Shown here: positions 25,401 to 35,939 of the stretch, one piece after another
Numbering within the stretch: the first letter of the stretch is position 1
Layout of the letters: the number at the start of each line of letters is the position of its first letter
Origin: Pantoea sp. A4
GTDB taxonomy: Bacteria; Pseudomonadota; Gammaproteobacteria; Enterobacterales; Enterobacteriaceae
Assembly: GCF_000295955.2 (NCBI RefSeq)
Contig: NZ_ALXE01000002.1
Span: forward strand, 1-64,000
Reading direction: 5' to 3'
DNA: 64,000 nucleotides
Program-made: the position numbers and the translations under genes
Notes under the pieces: model-generated
Told to the model about the DNA's origin: nothing
Database searches by the model: none
Seen by the model: only the letters and a program-made list of their open reading frames with translations

Positions 25401-26765
25401 TTATTTGATGATTTCGTAGCAGGGCGTGTAAGCACTACCTGGCAGTTTCATGCGGTGCTGGGCAACAAACCCCTGCAGCAGTTCGTCCATGCGGTGCATG
25501 ATGTCCGCATCGCCATGCAGTTTGAACGGGCCTCTTTCGCGGATTTCGCGGATACCCATCTCTTTTACGTTACCTGCGACAATGCCTGAGAAAGCCCGAC
25601 GCAGATCGGCGGCCAGTTTTTCCGCCGGTTGGTTGGTAAACAGATTGAGATTCGCCATGTTTTCATGGGTCGGTGCAAACGGCTGTTGCAGATCGGCATC
25701 AATGCGGATCGACCAGTTAAAGCTGTAAGCATCGCCGGTTTCACGACGATGCTCTTTGACCTGCGGCATGGCGCGTTTCATCAGGCGAGCCACTTCGGCG
25801 GCATCATCAATAATGATTTGATAGTGTGCACGTGCGCTCTCACCCAGCGTATTGACGATAAAATCGTCCAGCACGCGGAAGTAATCAGCACTCTCTTTTG
25901 GCCCGGTGAGGATCAGCGGCAACACCTGCTCTTTGTTGTGTGGGTTCATCAGAATACCCAACAGATAGAGCAGCTCTTCGGCGGTGCCTACGCCACCAGG
26001 GAAGATCACGATACCGTGGGCGATACGCACGAACGCCTCTAGCCGTTTTTCAATATCCGGCATGATGATCAACTCATTGACCAACGGGTTTGGCGGCTCG
26101 GCGGCAATAATAGAAGGTTCGGTTAAACCGATAAACCGCGAGTCGTGATTGCGCTGTTGTGCGTGGCCCACCGCCGCACCTTTCATTGGGGCTTCCATCA
26201 CGCCCGGACCGCAGCCGGTACAGATGTTTAGCTCACGCAAACCTAACTGGGTACCCACATTACGGCAGTACTGGTATTCAATGGCGTTGATGGAGTGACC
26301 ACCCCAGCACACGACCATATTGGGATATTCCCCAACGTGCAGTGCGCGGGCATTCCGCAGGATAGAAAAGACCTGGTTGGTGATTTGCACGGAGTCCGTT
26401 GAGGCGGGGTCCGCCAGGCGGCTGCCGGGCGTGAGCTGGCCATTAACGAATAAGATGTCTCGCAATACCGCGAACAGGTTAGCCTGCAATGAGCGGATAA
26501 TGCGCCCATCAACAAACGCCTCTTCCGGCGGGTTAATCAGTTCAAGCTTCACGCCACGTTCGCGGCGTAACACGTTAATATCAAAGCTTTCGAAGCGGGA
26601 GAGCAGTTCATGGCTACTGTCGGTCTGGCTGCCGGAATTCAACACTGCCAGTGAACAGTTGCGAAACAGTTGGTAGAGGTCGCTGCTCGCGGTGCGTTTG
26701 AGCATGTCGACTTCCAACTGGGAGAGCAAATCCATGGAGCCAAGTGGGCTGATATGTGTAATCAA
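25401..26765 (-). CDS. ppnN: Pyrimidine/purine nucleotide 5'-monophosphate nucleosidase PpnN
   Basis: PpnN hydrolyses nucleoside monophosphates to base and ribose-5-phosphate and in E. coli is activated by (p)ppGpp. The 454-residue length equals E. coli PpnN. The LOG-family motif [15 protein letters not shown] (about residues 274-288) and the [20 protein letters not shown] segment form the nucleotide site. Translation starts at TTG (26765) with AAGGAG five bases upstream. The same N-terminus [12 protein letters not shown] is used in E. coli. relA, which makes its regulator, lies about 10 kb to the right. Confidence 0.95.
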   Translation of the reverse strand: MITHISPLGSMDLLSQLEVDMLKRTASSDLYQLFRNCSLAVLNSGSQTDSSHELLSRFESFDINVLRRERGVKLELINPPEEAFVDGRIIRSLQANLFAVLRDILFVNGQLTPGSRLADPASTDSVQITNQVFSILRNARALHVGEYPNMVVCWGGHSINAIEYQYCRNVGTQLGLRELNICTGCGPGVMEAPMKGAAVGHAQQRNHDSRFIGLTEPSIIAAEPPNPLVNELIIMPDIEKRLEAFVRIAHGIVIFPGGVGTAEELLYLLGILMNPHNKEQVLPLILTGPKESADYFRVLDDFIVNTLGESARAHYQIIIDDAAEVARLMKRAMPQVKEHRRETGDAYSFNWSIRIDADLQQPFAPTHENMANLNLFTNQPAEKLAADLRRAFSGIVAGNVKEMGIREIRERGPFKLHGDADIMHRMDELLQGFVAQHRMKLPGSAYTPCYEIIK

Positions 26766-26938
26766 GTGAACTCCTTTACACCCGAAAGGCGTGACTGATA
26801 ACGCTGTACGAACAGAGAACGCGTTGCCACGCTCCCTGTAGCGGCGACCCTCATGGTCACCGTCTTTACTGAGATTAACGTTGTTCCCGGTCTCTGCTCA
26901 AGTCAAATGACACAGCCTGCGAAGCGACTCGCAAAGCG

Positions 26939-27784
26939 TTACTGGCGCACCAGTCTGGAATGGCCCGGCGTGAATGGCACGTTGCTACGCCACGGATTGA
27001 TATCCAGGCCACCACGGCGGGTGTAGCGGGCGTAAACCGTGAGTTCGGTTGGCTGGCAGAAGCGCTGAATATCGTTGAAAATACGCTCAACGCACTGTTC
27101 GTGGAATTCGTTGTGCTGGCGGAATGAGACCAGATAGCGCAGCAGCGCTTCGCGATCGATACGAGCACCTTTATAGCGAATCATGACCGATCCCCAATCC
27201 GGCTGGTTGGTGATCAGACAGTTTGATTTCAGCAGGTGGCTGACTAAGGTTTCATCCACGACGTCCGTGCCCGTCGCGTTTGCCAGGTAATCGGCGTTAA
27301 AGCCGTAATCGCTGATCTCAATATCCTGCTCGTCGATGCACTCACCGGCAAAATGACCAATCGGTTGGCCTTCAATTTCACTCAGACGGAACAGAACCAC
27401 CTCAACATCCCCCTGAGCGCAGGCGCTAAGATCGCGTTGTAATGTCTGGCGTACCTCATCCCAGCCAGCAAACTGCGTCTGGTTGAAGCTATTGAGGTAG
27501 AGTTTGAAGCTCTTCGATTCAATCAGGTTGAGGCTGTCTGCATTCAGGACAATTTCACCCACGGCAACCTGGGGTACCCCTTTGCTGTTCAGCCAGGAGA
27601 GTTCATACAGCGTCCAGAGATCGGCGCCGTGGAACGGCAGATTGTCAGGTTGTAGCCCTAAAGGATCGCGGTTAAGGCTGCGTGGCACCGCTTGTAGCAA
27701 CGTGTTGTCGTAGCGATCGTGGTAAGCTACCGACTTACCCAGCGTCAGGTTGCTCAGGGCCTGATCCTGTTTTTCAGAAGACAT
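26939..27784 (-). CDS. queF: NADPH-dependent 7-cyano-7-deazaguanine reductase QueF
   Basis: QueF reduces preQ0 to preQ1 in queuosine synthesis. The product is of the long, two-domain type. Visible are [15 protein letters not shown], the catalytic Cys segment [16 protein letters not shown], and the HNEFHEQC and [14 protein letters not shown] substrate sites. The start at 27784 gives 281 residues (E. coli 282). A start 9 codons earlier (27811) is possible, and neither has a strong ribosome site. queE and queD of the same pathway occur at 42659-43738. Confidence 0.93.
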   Translation of the reverse strand: MSSEKQDQALSNLTLGKSVAYHDRYDNTLLQAVPRSLNRDPLGLQPDNLPFHGADLWTLYELSWLNSKGVPQVAVGEIVLNADSLNLIESKSFKLYLNSFNQTQFAGWDEVRQTLQRDLSACAQGDVEVVLFRLSEIEGQPIGHFAGECIDEQDIEISDYGFNADYLANATGTDVVDETLVSHLLKSNCLITNQPDWGSVMIRYKGARIDREALLRYLVSFRQHNEFHEQCVERIFNDIQRFCQPTELTVYARYTRRGGLDINPWRSNVPFTPGHSRLVRQ

Positions 27785-27851
27785 AGAAAGGTCATCACTC
27801 AGTTTGAACATATCTGCTCAGTGTAACCTATCAGAAGTGAGAATATGAAAG

Positions 27852-28397
27852 ATGCCGCATACTGCTGATGCTCTGCGTGATTTTACCGCCCGCTACTGTC
27901 TGCGCTGGCAGCAAATTTATGGGCATCCGCCCGCGAGTGAAGCGCTATACGGTATTGCTTCTCCCTGCATTACGGAAACCCGAGAGAGCGAAGTGCTGTG
28001 GCAGCCGCAGCCGTTTACGTTGGGTTCGACGCTGGAGATGATTGAACGGGCGCTGGATATTCGCCTCCAACAGGATGTTGCCGCGTTCTATACCACCCAG
28101 TTTGCCGGTGATATGAGTGCGAAATTTGGGGAGCGAGCGCTGACGCTGCTGCAAGTGTGGAGTGAAGATGACTTTGAGCGGTTGCAGGAAAACCTGATTG
28201 GTCACTTGGTGATGAAACGTCATTTGAAGCAGAGTCCAACACTGTTTATTGCCACCACCGATTCAGAACAGGAAATTATTTCGCTATGTAATCTTACCGG
28301 TGAGGTGGTACTTGAGCGTCCGGGAACGAAACATCGTGAAATTCTCGCCGATAAAATTGAGAGTTTTCTTAATGGATTACAACCAGTTACTCCTTAA
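27852..28397 (+). CDS. syd: SecY-interacting protein Syd
   Basis: Syd is a cytoplasmic protein that binds SecY and affects improperly assembled translocons. The 181 residues equal the E. coli length, with the family segments FYTTQFAGDMSAKFG, WSEDDFERLQENLIGHLV and PTLFIATTDSEQEIISLCNL. It is divergent from queF with a 67-base gap. The syd-csrB-yqcC order is conserved with E. coli. Confidence 0.93.
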   Translation: MPHTADALRDFTARYCLRWQQIYGHPPASEALYGIASPCITETRESEVLWQPQPFTLGSTLEMIERALDIRLQQDVAAFYTTQFAGDMSAKFGERALTLLQVWSEDDFERLQENLIGHLVMKRHLKQSPTLFIATTDSEQEIISLCNLTGEVVLERPGTKHREILADKIESFLNGLQPVTP

Positions 28398-28416
28398 TTT
28401 GCAGAGCTGAACCCGT

Positions 28417-28444
28417 GCTGTTGTGAGAGATCTCTCACAACAGC
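28417..28444. promoter_or_regulatory. UvrY (SirA/GacA-type) binding palindrome upstream of csrB
   Basis: A perfect 28-bp palindrome with core TGTGAGAGATCTCTCACA (28422-28439) lies about 170 bases before the csrB start. It fits the known UvrY/GacA-family box (TGTRAG-N6-CYTACA type). Phospho-UvrY, produced through BarA, activates csrB here in relatives. BarA is encoded at 31811-34534. Confidence 0.85.
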
Positions 28445-28575
28445 TGTAAGAGATCCATCACTTGTAAGATTAATTTTTTTGTCTCTATTTTTGTAAAGAT
28501 ATTGTGAATCATGAACTTATTGAAAGAATTCGCGTCGCGAGGCTTTAACAAGAATAAGTTATTAATTTCGGTATC

Positions 28576-28603
28576 TTGCTTAAGATTCAGAATATGCCAG
28601 AAT
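28576..28603 (+). promoter_or_regulatory. csrB promoter
   Basis: -35 TTGCTT (28576-28581), a 16-bp spacer and -10 CAGAAT (28598-28603) lie just before the RNA start at about 28611. Both hexamers are imperfect, which fits dependence on the upstream UvrY site. Confidence 0.55.
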
Positions 28604-28610
28604 GTTTCTC

Positions 28611-28929
28611 ATTAGCAGGACGCTAAAGGATGAAGATACAGCTTGGAGCTGTAAGCCAGGAGGCGGGAACGTAACGGAGCTTACGTCACACGGAAGGCTT
28701 CAGGATGAAGCAGGATCGCTCAGGATTGAGTAAAGGACACCTCCAGGAAGGAGAATGTGAGCCAGTGAGGATGACTGGTGGGCCTGGATGCCGAATGGAT
28801 TAGCGTCATGATGACGAGTGGCAGGATGTCACACGGGAAGAGTTGTCACGGATGAGCAGGGAGCACACAAGTAGCTGGATAGCTGCAAACGAGAATCGGG
28901 AGCACTGTGTAAACAGTGCTCCCTTTTTT
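28611..28929 (+). ncRNA. csrB: CsrB regulatory RNA (CsrA antagonist)
   Basis: CsrB sequesters the translational regulator CsrA through many GGA-bearing hairpin loops. By hand count about 22 GGA triplets occur in roughly 319 nt, often as CAGGAT or AAGGA. Segments such as AAAGGACACCTCCAGGA and GTAGCTGGA match E. coli CsrB. The terminator GGGAGCACTG/CAGTGCTCCC (28898-28923) is followed by six Ts. The location between syd and yqcC is the E. coli location. The 5' end is estimated from the promoter. Confidence 0.93.
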
Positions 28930-28996
28930 ATTGGTGCTTCCCGGTGGCCGCAAATGGTATTCTTGCCGCCCAATTTTTGGCTTTACGGAGGCGTGT

Positions 28997-29326
28997 ATGA
29001 CGCTGCAACAACTTCTTCAACAGCGGCTAATACAGGCCGAAACCCTGATGCGTGAGCATCAACTCTGGCAACTTGACGCTCCCGCTGCGGAATCATTAGT
29101 CAGCGATCAACCCTTCTGTCTGGATAAACTGGAGCCGCTTGAGTGGCTACAGTGGATCTTTATCCCGCGTATGCAGGCACTGCTGGATGCCAACGCACCG
29201 CTGCCGATGAATTTCGCTATTGCACCTTATTATGAAGTGGCGCTGCCGGATACGACGCCGGGGCACGGGGTGTTACTGCTGACGCTAAAACAGATCGATG
29301 CGCTGTTCGTGCAGGACAGTGACTGA
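28997..29326 (+). CDS. yqcC: YqcC family protein
   Basis: A 109-residue protein (E. coli YqcC 109) with the DUF446 core PFCLDKLEPLEWLQWIFIPRM and a FAIAPYYEVAL segment. Its molecular role is not known. The ATG at 28997 follows GGAGG (28987-28991); longer upstream frames would run into csrB. Its stop overlaps the truC start (TGATG), which links it to pseudouridine synthesis by position only. Confidence 0.9.
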   Translation: MTLQQLLQQRLIQAETLMREHQLWQLDAPAAESLVSDQPFCLDKLEPLEWLQWIFIPRMQALLDANAPLPMNFAIAPYYEVALPDTTPGHGVLLLTLKQIDALFVQDSD

Positions 29327-30105
29327 TGCTGGAGATCATTTATCAGGATGAATGGCTGGTTGCGGTTAACAAACCCAGTGGTTGGTTAGTGCACCGTAGC
29401 TGGCTCGATCGTCATGAGAAAGTGTTCGTCATGCAGACCGTGCGCGATCAGATTGGTCAGCACGTGTTTACCGTGCATCGCCTTGACCGTCCCACTTCAG
29501 GTGTGTTGCTGATGGGGCTCTCCAGTGAGGTTGGGCGTTTGCTGTCACAGCAGTTTGAACAGCATCAGATTCGAAAAACCTACCATGCGGTGGTGCGCGG
29601 CTGGTTACAGGAAGCGGCCACGCTGGATTATCCGCTGCTGGAAGAGATGGATAAAATCGCGGATAAATTCGCAACGGCTCCCCGTGAGGCACAGCCCGCA
29701 GTGACCGATTATAAAGGCCTGGCGACCTGCGAAATGCCGGTGCCGATTGGCCGTTATGATGCGGCGCGCTACAGCCTGGTGGAGCTTGCTCCTCACACTG
29801 GGCGCAAGCATCAGTTGCGCCGTCATATGGTGCACTTGCGTCATCCGATCATTGGCGATAGCAAGCATGGCGATCTCAAACAGAATCGCGGTGCGGCCAG
29901 CCACTTTGGGATGAACCGGCTGATGCTGCACGCCAGCCAGCTTGAGCTGACCCATCCCATCACGGGAGAAGCGTTGTGTTTGCGTGCCGGGCTGGACCAC
30001 GTCTGGCAAGGCATGTTGACGCAGTTTGGCTGGCAGGATCAGTTGTCGCATCTGCCACGGGTTGAGTTTCTGCCCACCCCAGGCGAGGATATCGTCGGCG
30101 AATAA
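29326..30105 (+). CDS. truC: tRNA pseudouridine(65) synthase TruC
   Basis: TruC converts U65 of certain tRNAs to pseudouridine. The 259-residue protein (E. coli 260) belongs to the RluA family, with the catalytic Asp in [15 protein letters not shown] (about residue 54) and the family segments [14 protein letters not shown] and [11 protein letters not shown]. It overlaps yqcC and precedes yqcA by 11 bases, forming a yqcC-truC-yqcA operon. Confidence 0.95.
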   Translation: MLEIIYQDEWLVAVNKPSGWLVHRSWLDRHEKVFVMQTVRDQIGQHVFTVHRLDRPTSGVLLMGLSSEVGRLLSQQFEQHQIRKTYHAVVRGWLQEAATLDYPLLEEMDKIADKFATAPREAQPAVTDYKGLATCEMPVPIGRYDAARYSLVELAPHTGRKHQLRRHMVHLRHPIIGDSKHGDLKQNRGAASHFGMNRLMLHASQLELTHPITGEALCLRAGLDHVWQGMLTQFGWQDQLSHLPRVEFLPTPGEDIVGE

Positions 30106-30116
30106 GGAGTCTTACC

Positions 30117-30557
30117 ATGGCGAAAATTGGCATATTTGTAGGTACGGTTTACGGTAACGCGCTGCTGGTTGCTGAAGAGGCGCAGCCAGAGCTTGAGGCG
30201 CTGGGGCATGAGGTCAAGGTGTTTGAAGATGGCACGCTGGAGGACTGGCAGAAGTACAGCCAGGACGTGGTGCTGGTGATCACCTCGACCACCGGTCAGG
30301 GCGATCTGCCGGATAACATTCGTGCGCTATTCGCCTCTTTGCAGGATCAGTATCAGCCCACGCTGCGCTACGGCGTTATCGCTCTGGGTGACAGCAGCTA
30401 TGACAACTTCTGCGGGGGTGGTAAGCACTTCGATGCCTTATTGCAGGAGCAGGGGGCACAACGTGTGGGTTCCCTGCTTGAAGTGGACGCCATCGAAAAT
30501 CCTGAACCTGAAGAAGTGACAACGCCGTGGGTCAAGCAGTGGGCGGCCCAACTCTAA
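30117..30557 (+). CDS. yqcA: Flavodoxin-like protein YqcA
   Basis: A 146-residue short-chain flavodoxin (E. coli YqcA about 149). The phosphate loop [17 protein letters not shown] (residues 6-22) and the FMN-binding loops [12 protein letters not shown] and [16 protein letters not shown] are present. It probably carries single electrons, but the partner is unknown. It ends the yqcC-truC-yqcA operon at a clear terminator. Confidence 0.92.
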   Translation: MAKIGIFVGTVYGNALLVAEEAQPELEALGHEVKVFEDGTLEDWQKYSQDVVLVITSTTGQGDLPDNIRALFASLQDQYQPTLRYGVIALGDSSYDNFCGGGKHFDALLQEQGAQRVGSLLEVDAIENPEPEEVTTPWVKQWAAQL

Positions 30558-30563
30558 CCTTCC

Positions 30564-30590
30564 ACGCCGGTTTCTGCCGGCGTTTTTCTT
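30564..30590 (+). terminator. Rho-independent terminator after yqcA
   Basis: ACGCCGG (30564-30570) pairs with CCGGCGT (30577-30583) around a 6-base loop, followed by TTTTTCTT. It starts 7 bases after the yqcA stop. Confidence 0.88.
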
Positions 30591-30676
30591 TACGCTAGCC
30601 ACACTTTTTCTAATCGCGCTATGCTTAGCAGTTCTGCGCCTGCGCGCCATTTCTGTTCTGCCACAGGGGACAACCG

Positions 30677-31822
30677 GTGAAAATTGTCATTGCACCCGAT
30701 TCATGGAAAGAGAGTTTATCTGCACTTGATGTCGCCACGGCTATCGAAGCGGGCTTTCGCGAAGTCTACCCTGATGCACACTATGTCAAAATACCGCTGG
30801 CCGATGGCGGTGAAGGCACGGTAGAGGCGATGATCGCCGCGACCGGAGGTTCGTTGATCGCTTTGCCGGTCACCGGGCCACTCGGGAACAGCGTGGAGGC
30901 TTTCTATGGCCTGTCTGGTGATGGACATACGGCTTTTATTGAGATGGCGGCGGCCAGCGGCATAGAGTTGGTGCCGCCAGCGCAGCGTAATGCGTTAATC
31001 ACGACTTCTCGGGGGACCGGGGAATTAATCTCTGATGCGCTGGCAAGAGGTGTACGCCACCTGATTATTGGTATCGGTGGCAGTGCGACCAATGACGGTG
31101 GGGCGGGAATGCTTCAGGCACTCGGTGTGAAGCTACTGGATCAACAAGGCACCGAGATCGCAGCAGGTGGCGCAGCGCTGGCTGGGCTGCACAAGATTGA
31201 GACTGCGGCACTCGACAGCCGCCTCAGCCAGTGCCGCATTGAGGTGGCCTGTGATGTGACCAATCCCCTGACCGGTCCACAAGGTGCTTCCGAGGTGTTT
31301 GGTCCACAAAAAGGGGCGACAGCAGAAGACGTGCAACAGTTGGATAAAGCGCTGGCACACTTTGCGAGCCTGATTCAGCGCTACCTGGGTGTGGCCGTTG
31401 CGGAAGTACCCGGTAGCGGTGCCGCCGGTGGGATGGGGGCGGGATTGCTGGCTTTCTGTCAGGCAACCCTGCGCCCAGGCATTGAGATCGTTACCGAAGC
31501 GCTCCAGCTTGAAGCGCAGCTAGGGGATGCCGATTTGGTGATCACCGGAGAAGGGCGCATAGACAGCCAGAGCGTACAGGGTAAAGTGCCTGTCGGCGTG
31601 GCGCGGCTGGCGCAACGCGCGGGCATTCCTGTCATTGGTATTGCGGGCAGCCTGACGCCTGATGTGGGCGTAGTGCATGCGCATGGCATTAATGCCGTCT
31701 TTAGCGCGCTGTACCGTATTTGCACCCTGGAAGAGGCGCTGGCCGCCGCGGCGGAGAATATCCGCCTGACGGCGCGCAACGTAGCCGCGACGGTGAAACT
31801 CGGGCAGCAACTAGCGCTGTAA
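30677..31822 (+). CDS. garK: Glycerate kinase (GarK/GlxK family)
   Basis: The enzyme phosphorylates D-glycerate to 2-phosphoglycerate (the class I family product), which enters glycolysis at enolase. The 381-residue protein matches GarK/GlxK in length and shows [48 protein letters not shown] and [12 protein letters not shown]. It starts with GTG after AGGGGA. Its 3' end overlaps the 3' end of barA by 12 bases. In E. coli the gud genes occupy this place between yqcA and barA. GarK and GlxK cannot be told apart from sequence alone. Confidence 0.88.
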   Translation: MKIVIAPDSWKESLSALDVATAIEAGFREVYPDAHYVKIPLADGGEGTVEAMIAATGGSLIALPVTGPLGNSVEAFYGLSGDGHTAFIEMAAASGIELVPPAQRNALITTSRGTGELISDALARGVRHLIIGIGGSATNDGGAGMLQALGVKLLDQQGTEIAAGGAALAGLHKIETAALDSRLSQCRIEVACDVTNPLTGPQGASEVFGPQKGATAEDVQQLDKALAHFASLIQRYLGVAVAEVPGSGAAGGMGAGLLAFCQATLRPGIEIVTEALQLEAQLGDADLVITGEGRIDSQSVQGKVPVGVARLAQRAGIPVIGIAGSLTPDVGVVHAHGINAVFSALYRICTLEEALAAAAENIRLTARNVAATVKLGQQLAL

Positions 31823-34534
31823 CAGCGCTTCAGCAGCCCGTGCGACGTTCTGCATTTCATCCAGCAGTTCCAGCAACTCCGGTTCTAAATCGTCAATATC
31901 ACTGGCTTTAAGCAGCTCTTTCTCCAACTGATGACAGAGCTGCTTCATGCGCGGTACGCCGCTGTAGCTGGCGCTACCGTGCAGTTTATGGATGATTTCT
32001 CGCAGGCCGTTCACTTTGTTTTCATCCATGTAGCGGGTGACCTTTTCCTGCACTTCGGGCAAGAAGTCGAGCAGCATTTGCAGCAGGTCACGTGCCAGCT
32101 CGGGTTTGTTGGCCGCCTGGCGTAGCGCCAGATTCCAGTCCAGGCTGGCATTCAGGTCGCTCTTTTCCGTCATTAATGACGTGGGCACCGGGGCATAGCG
32201 CGCCAGCAGTTGACTCAGTTTGCTCTCATCAATCGGTTTAGCCAGATAGTCATTCAGGCCCGCTTTGATCAACTCTTCACGCTCGCCATCAATCGCGTGG
32301 GCGGTCACGGCGACAATCGGTGTCTGGGCATGATTAGGCAGGCTGCGAATAATTTCACTGGCACGAATACCGTCAATATCGGGCATCTGAATGTCCATCA
32401 GTATGACGTCCAGAGTGCGCTGGCGGGCCTGGCTTATCGCCTCACTCGCACTGCTACACAGAATAATTTCCTGAGTCTGCTCCTCCAGCAAAGTGCCAAT
32501 CAGTTTCAGGTTAGCGGGGTTGTCATCCACCGCCATCACCGTGAGCGGCAAACGCTCAGAGACCGGCAGCGGACTTTGCTGACGGGCGTGTAAGTCAAAC
32601 AGCATTGGCAGCAGGCGCGTCATGGAGACGGGTTTCGCAATACAGCCATCAATTCCTTGTGCTTTGAGTTTGTCTGCCAGCAGCATTTTCTGGGTCGGCA
32701 GGGCGAGAATGACGCAGTCGGCTCGCTGGAGCAGTGAACTAATCCAGCGCTTATCTAACAGGGCACGTGCGCTGATATTGACCGGAATACCTACCAGCAT
32801 CAGTGGGTAGTGCCGATCACCCAGCGCTTCCAGGGAGGGATAGTAATCCACCTGTAGCGGCGTGGCGCTGAGCATGTTGCGCACAGCGCGGCTGGCAGAG
32901 GCATGCGGTTCTATATAGGCCACCGCGACTTCTGACAGCGCCTCCAGCACGCGCGGCATACTTGAGGCATTAGGGTTGAGGTGCAAAGGGATGTTGACGG
33001 TGAAGGTCGAACCTTCGCCGGCCTGGCTGGTAAAGCTAATTTCCCCGCCCATTTCACTGACCAGTTTCTGAGTGATCACCAGCCCCAGCCCGGTGCCACC
33101 ATGACGGCGTGAAATACTGGCATCTGCCTGGCGAAATGCCTGGAACAGCTGAGATTTCTGCTCAGATGAAATGCCGATCCCGCTGTCGTGCACATTGATG
33201 ACAATTTCAACCTGGGTTGCGTCTAGCGAACGTCGTTCAACCTGCAAATCAATGGTGCCTTGCTCGGTGAACTTGACGGCATTCCCAATCAGGTTAATTA
33301 AAATCTGCTGGAGGCGCAGTGGATCGCCAATGACGTTATCCGGCACGCTGCGGTCAACGTGCACCGTTAGCTCCAGCATTTTGTCGTGTGCGGACGGGGC
33401 CAGCAGCACCAGCGTTTCGTCAATGGTGGCACGCAGGGGGAACGGAATAGACTCCAGCATCAATTTACCCGCTTCCAGTTTCGAGAAGTCGAGCACGTCA
33501 TTAATGATGCTCAACAGGTTGCTGGCGGAGCGTTCAATGGTGTGCATGTAGTCGCGTTGCGTGGTGCCAAGGTCAGTTTTTAGCATCTGACGCGTAAAGC
33601 CAATCACGCCATTTAACGGAGTACGTAGCTCGTGAGACATATTAGCGAGGAACTCGGATTTGATACGTGCCGCTTCCTGGGCGCGCTTTTTGGCTAAATC
33701 CAGCTCGACATTCTGGATCTCTAACTGTTCCAGCGTTTCCCGCAGATCCCACGTGGCCTGATCGATATTGTGCTGCATCTCTTCATGATACGCCGTGAGG
33801 GACATGGCCATCGCGTTGATGCCATTTTTCAGAATGCTCAGCTCACCCAGCATGTAACCTTCGACCCGGCTATCTAACTGACCGCGACGAATGCGGTCCA
33901 CCGTGCTGACCATATTCCGAATCGGACCGGTGACATCGCGCATCAGGCGATAAGCGAACAACATGGCAATACACAAGCAGAACAGCAGTAGCAGGGTCGC
34001 GACAAAGACTTCTTTATATTGCTGGAGCCTGACTGACTGGAGATCCAGTTCGATCGCGACATAGCCTAATCGATCGCCACCCGGCGTCTCTTCGCTGTCG
34101 AGTTCATCGGAGGTATAGCGGACGGAGGTGATGGGTGCGCGCAAAATAATGTGGTCATTGTGGCGCTGTTGAGTGATTTTCGTTGGCAGTGCAGCGATAT
34201 CTTCTTGCAACGAGAGACTGAGATCTTCGTTACCGTTCGACGTGACGTAAAGGCGATTGTTGTTGTCGTAGATGGCAATCGCACGGACAATATTAGAATG
34301 ACGACGATGCAATAGTCCGGTCATGGCATGCAGTGCCGCCCGGTTGTGCCACATCATGCTGTATTCGCTGGCAATGGCCAGTGGTTCAATGATGTTGGAG
34401 CCGGAATCAATGACCTGATGTTGTAGTTCGTTGTAACGGTGTACAACAAAAAAGGCGCTGAGCAGCAAGCCTATCATCAGTGTCGGTGCGAGGATCAGAA
34501 TCATCATTCTTGCCCGCAAGCTGTATTTCGTCAT
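31811..34534 (-). CDS. barA: Hybrid sensor histidine kinase BarA
   Basis: BarA senses short-chain carboxylates and phosphorylates UvrY, which activates csrB/csrC. The 907-residue protein (E. coli 918) has TM1 (about 10-31), a periplasmic sensor, TM2 (about 170-195), HAMP, a HisKA domain with His301 ([15 protein letters not shown]), a HATPase with [15 protein letters not shown], a degenerate receiver, a receiver domain with Asp714 ([11 protein letters not shown]) and a C-terminal HPt domain with His852 ([11 protein letters not shown]). All phosphorelay residues are present. It is divergent from rlmD and convergent with garK. Confidence 0.95.
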   Translation of the reverse strand: MTKYSLRARMMILILAPTLMIGLLLSAFFVVHRYNELQHQVIDSGSNIIEPLAIASEYSMMWHNRAALHAMTGLLHRRHSNIVRAIAIYDNNNRLYVTSNGNEDLSLSLQEDIAALPTKITQQRHNDHIILRAPITSVRYTSDELDSEETPGGDRLGYVAIELDLQSVRLQQYKEVFVATLLLLFCLCIAMLFAYRLMRDVTGPIRNMVSTVDRIRRGQLDSRVEGYMLGELSILKNGINAMAMSLTAYHEEMQHNIDQATWDLRETLEQLEIQNVELDLAKKRAQEAARIKSEFLANMSHELRTPLNGVIGFTRQMLKTDLGTTQRDYMHTIERSASNLLSIINDVLDFSKLEAGKLMLESIPFPLRATIDETLVLLAPSAHDKMLELTVHVDRSVPDNVIGDPLRLQQILINLIGNAVKFTEQGTIDLQVERRSLDATQVEIVINVHDSGIGISSEQKSQLFQAFRQADASISRRHGGTGLGLVITQKLVSEMGGEISFTSQAGEGSTFTVNIPLHLNPNASSMPRVLEALSEVAVAYIEPHASASRAVRNMLSATPLQVDYYPSLEALGDRHYPLMLVGIPVNISARALLDKRWISSLLQRADCVILALPTQKMLLADKLKAQGIDGCIAKPVSMTRLLPMLFDLHARQQSPLPVSERLPLTVMAVDDNPANLKLIGTLLEEQTQEIILCSSASEAISQARQRTLDVILMDIQMPDIDGIRASEIIRSLPNHAQTPIVAVTAHAIDGEREELIKAGLNDYLAKPIDESKLSQLLARYAPVPTSLMTEKSDLNASLDWNLALRQAANKPELARDLLQMLLDFLPEVQEKVTRYMDENKVNGLREIIHKLHGSASYSGVPRMKQLCHQLEKELLKASDIDDLEPELLELLDEMQNVARAAEALLQR

Positions 34535-34591
34535 GAGTGTCGCCCGGCCTTATCATCCCTGGATACTGGAAATTAGAGAAATCGCATTACT

Positions 34592-35908
34592 ATGGCGCAA
34601 TTTTACTCCGCAAAACAGCGTGTGACGACCCGTCAACGCCTTACCGTCACGATTCAGGACCTTGATCCCTTTGGTCAAGGCGTGGCTCGCCATCAGGGGA
34701 AGGCCCTGTTTATCAGTGGGGCTCTGCCGGGTGAGCAGGTAGAAGTCACCCTACAAGAAGAAAAAAAGCAGTATGCACGCGGTAAAGCAGTGCGTTTGCT
34801 GAGCACCAGCCCAGAGCGCGTTACGCCGCGTTGTCCGCACTACCAACAGTGCGGGGGATGTCAGCAGCAGCATGTCAGCGAGGCGTTGCAGCAGCGCAGT
34901 AAAGCCCAGGCTCTGGGGCGGATGTTATCGGCGGAAGCGCACCGTACCGTCGCAATAGATGAAGTGATTGCCGGAAAGCCGTGGGGCTACCGCCGTCGTG
35001 CCCGACTGGGATTGCAGTGGCATGCTAAGCGCCAGGTCTTGCAGATGGGCTTTCGACAGGAAGCCAGCAACGATCTGGTGCAGGTTCAGCATTGCCCTGT
35101 TTTGGTGCCCGAGCTTGAAGCATTGCTGGTGCCGCTGCACCACTGCTTGCAGAGCCTGAGGGCAGTTAAACGTCTGGGCCATGTGGAGCTGGTGTTAGCG
35201 GAAAATGGCCCGCTGATGGTATTGCGTCATCTGGATGCACTGCACGCTGAAGATCGTGAAAAACTGGAACAGTTTTCGCATATCAGCAATGTGATGCTGT
35301 TTCTGGATGGCGGAGAAGGCGCGATTTGCCGCGCAGAAAGTGCGAAACCCTACTATCGTTCATCCGGCATGAACCTGAATTTTAACCCACAGGACTTTAT
35401 CCAGGTAAACGATCGCGTTAATCAGCAGATGGTGGCGCGTGCGATTGAGTGGCTGGCGCTGGAGCCAGACGATCGGGTGCTGGATCTGTTCTGTGGTATG
35501 GGCAACTTCACACTTCCTGTTGGAAAACAGGTACAAATTGCAGTTGGCGTTGAGGGTGTTGCAGCTTTAGTGGAGCAGGCAGCGTATAATGCGCAGGTTA
35601 ATAATCTGCAAAATGTCACCTTCTATCAGCACAATCTGGAAGAAGATGTGACTCACCAGCCATGGGCTGCGCAGGGTTTCAACAAGGTGTTACTGGATCC
35701 GGCACGTGCCGGTGCCGCAGGGGTAATGGCACACGTCGTTAAACTTGCGCCGCAACGCGTGGTCTATGTCTCCTGTAACCCAACAACACTTGCTCGCGAT
35801 AGTCAGACACTGTTGTCGGCGGGTTACCATTTGGAAAGGGTCGCGATGTTGGATATGTTCCCTCATACCCGCCATCTCGAGTCCATGGTGCTGTTTAGCA
35901 AAGCATAA
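34592..35908 (+). CDS. rlmD: 23S rRNA (uracil-1939-C5) methyltransferase RlmD
   Basis: RlmD methylates U1939 of 23S rRNA. The 438-residue protein (E. coli 433) has an N-terminal TRAM domain ([20 protein letters not shown]), the 4Fe-4S ligand cluster [10 protein letters not shown] with a distal Cys (VQHCPVL), the SAM site [16 protein letters not shown], and the catalytic Cys in [13 protein letters not shown] near the C-terminus. relA follows 31 bases downstream, as in E. coli. Confidence 0.95.
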   Translation: MAQFYSAKQRVTTRQRLTVTIQDLDPFGQGVARHQGKALFISGALPGEQVEVTLQEEKKQYARGKAVRLLSTSPERVTPRCPHYQQCGGCQQQHVSEALQQRSKAQALGRMLSAEAHRTVAIDEVIAGKPWGYRRRARLGLQWHAKRQVLQMGFRQEASNDLVQVQHCPVLVPELEALLVPLHHCLQSLRAVKRLGHVELVLAENGPLMVLRHLDALHAEDREKLEQFSHISNVMLFLDGGEGAICRAESAKPYYRSSGMNLNFNPQDFIQVNDRVNQQMVARAIEWLALEPDDRVLDLFCGMGNFTLPVGKQVQIAVGVEGVAALVEQAAYNAQVNNLQNVTFYQHNLEEDVTHQPWAAQGFNKVLLDPARAGAAGVMAHVVKLAPQRVVYVSCNPTTLARDSQTLLSAGYHLERVAMLDMFPHTRHLESMVLFSKA

Positions 35909-35939
35909 GCAACACAACGTTGTGATGGCAGGAGAGGAT

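Noticed and set aside
26820..26880. Short GGCGACC/GGTCACC imperfect hairpin between ppnN and queF
   Set aside because: The stem has a mismatch, no T run and no second copy that I can see in the window, so it is too weak to annotate.
35745..35939. Extended N-terminus for RelA
   Set aside because: The extension lies in rlmD and has no similarity to RelA. The start at 35940 gives exactly the family length and has a ribosome site.
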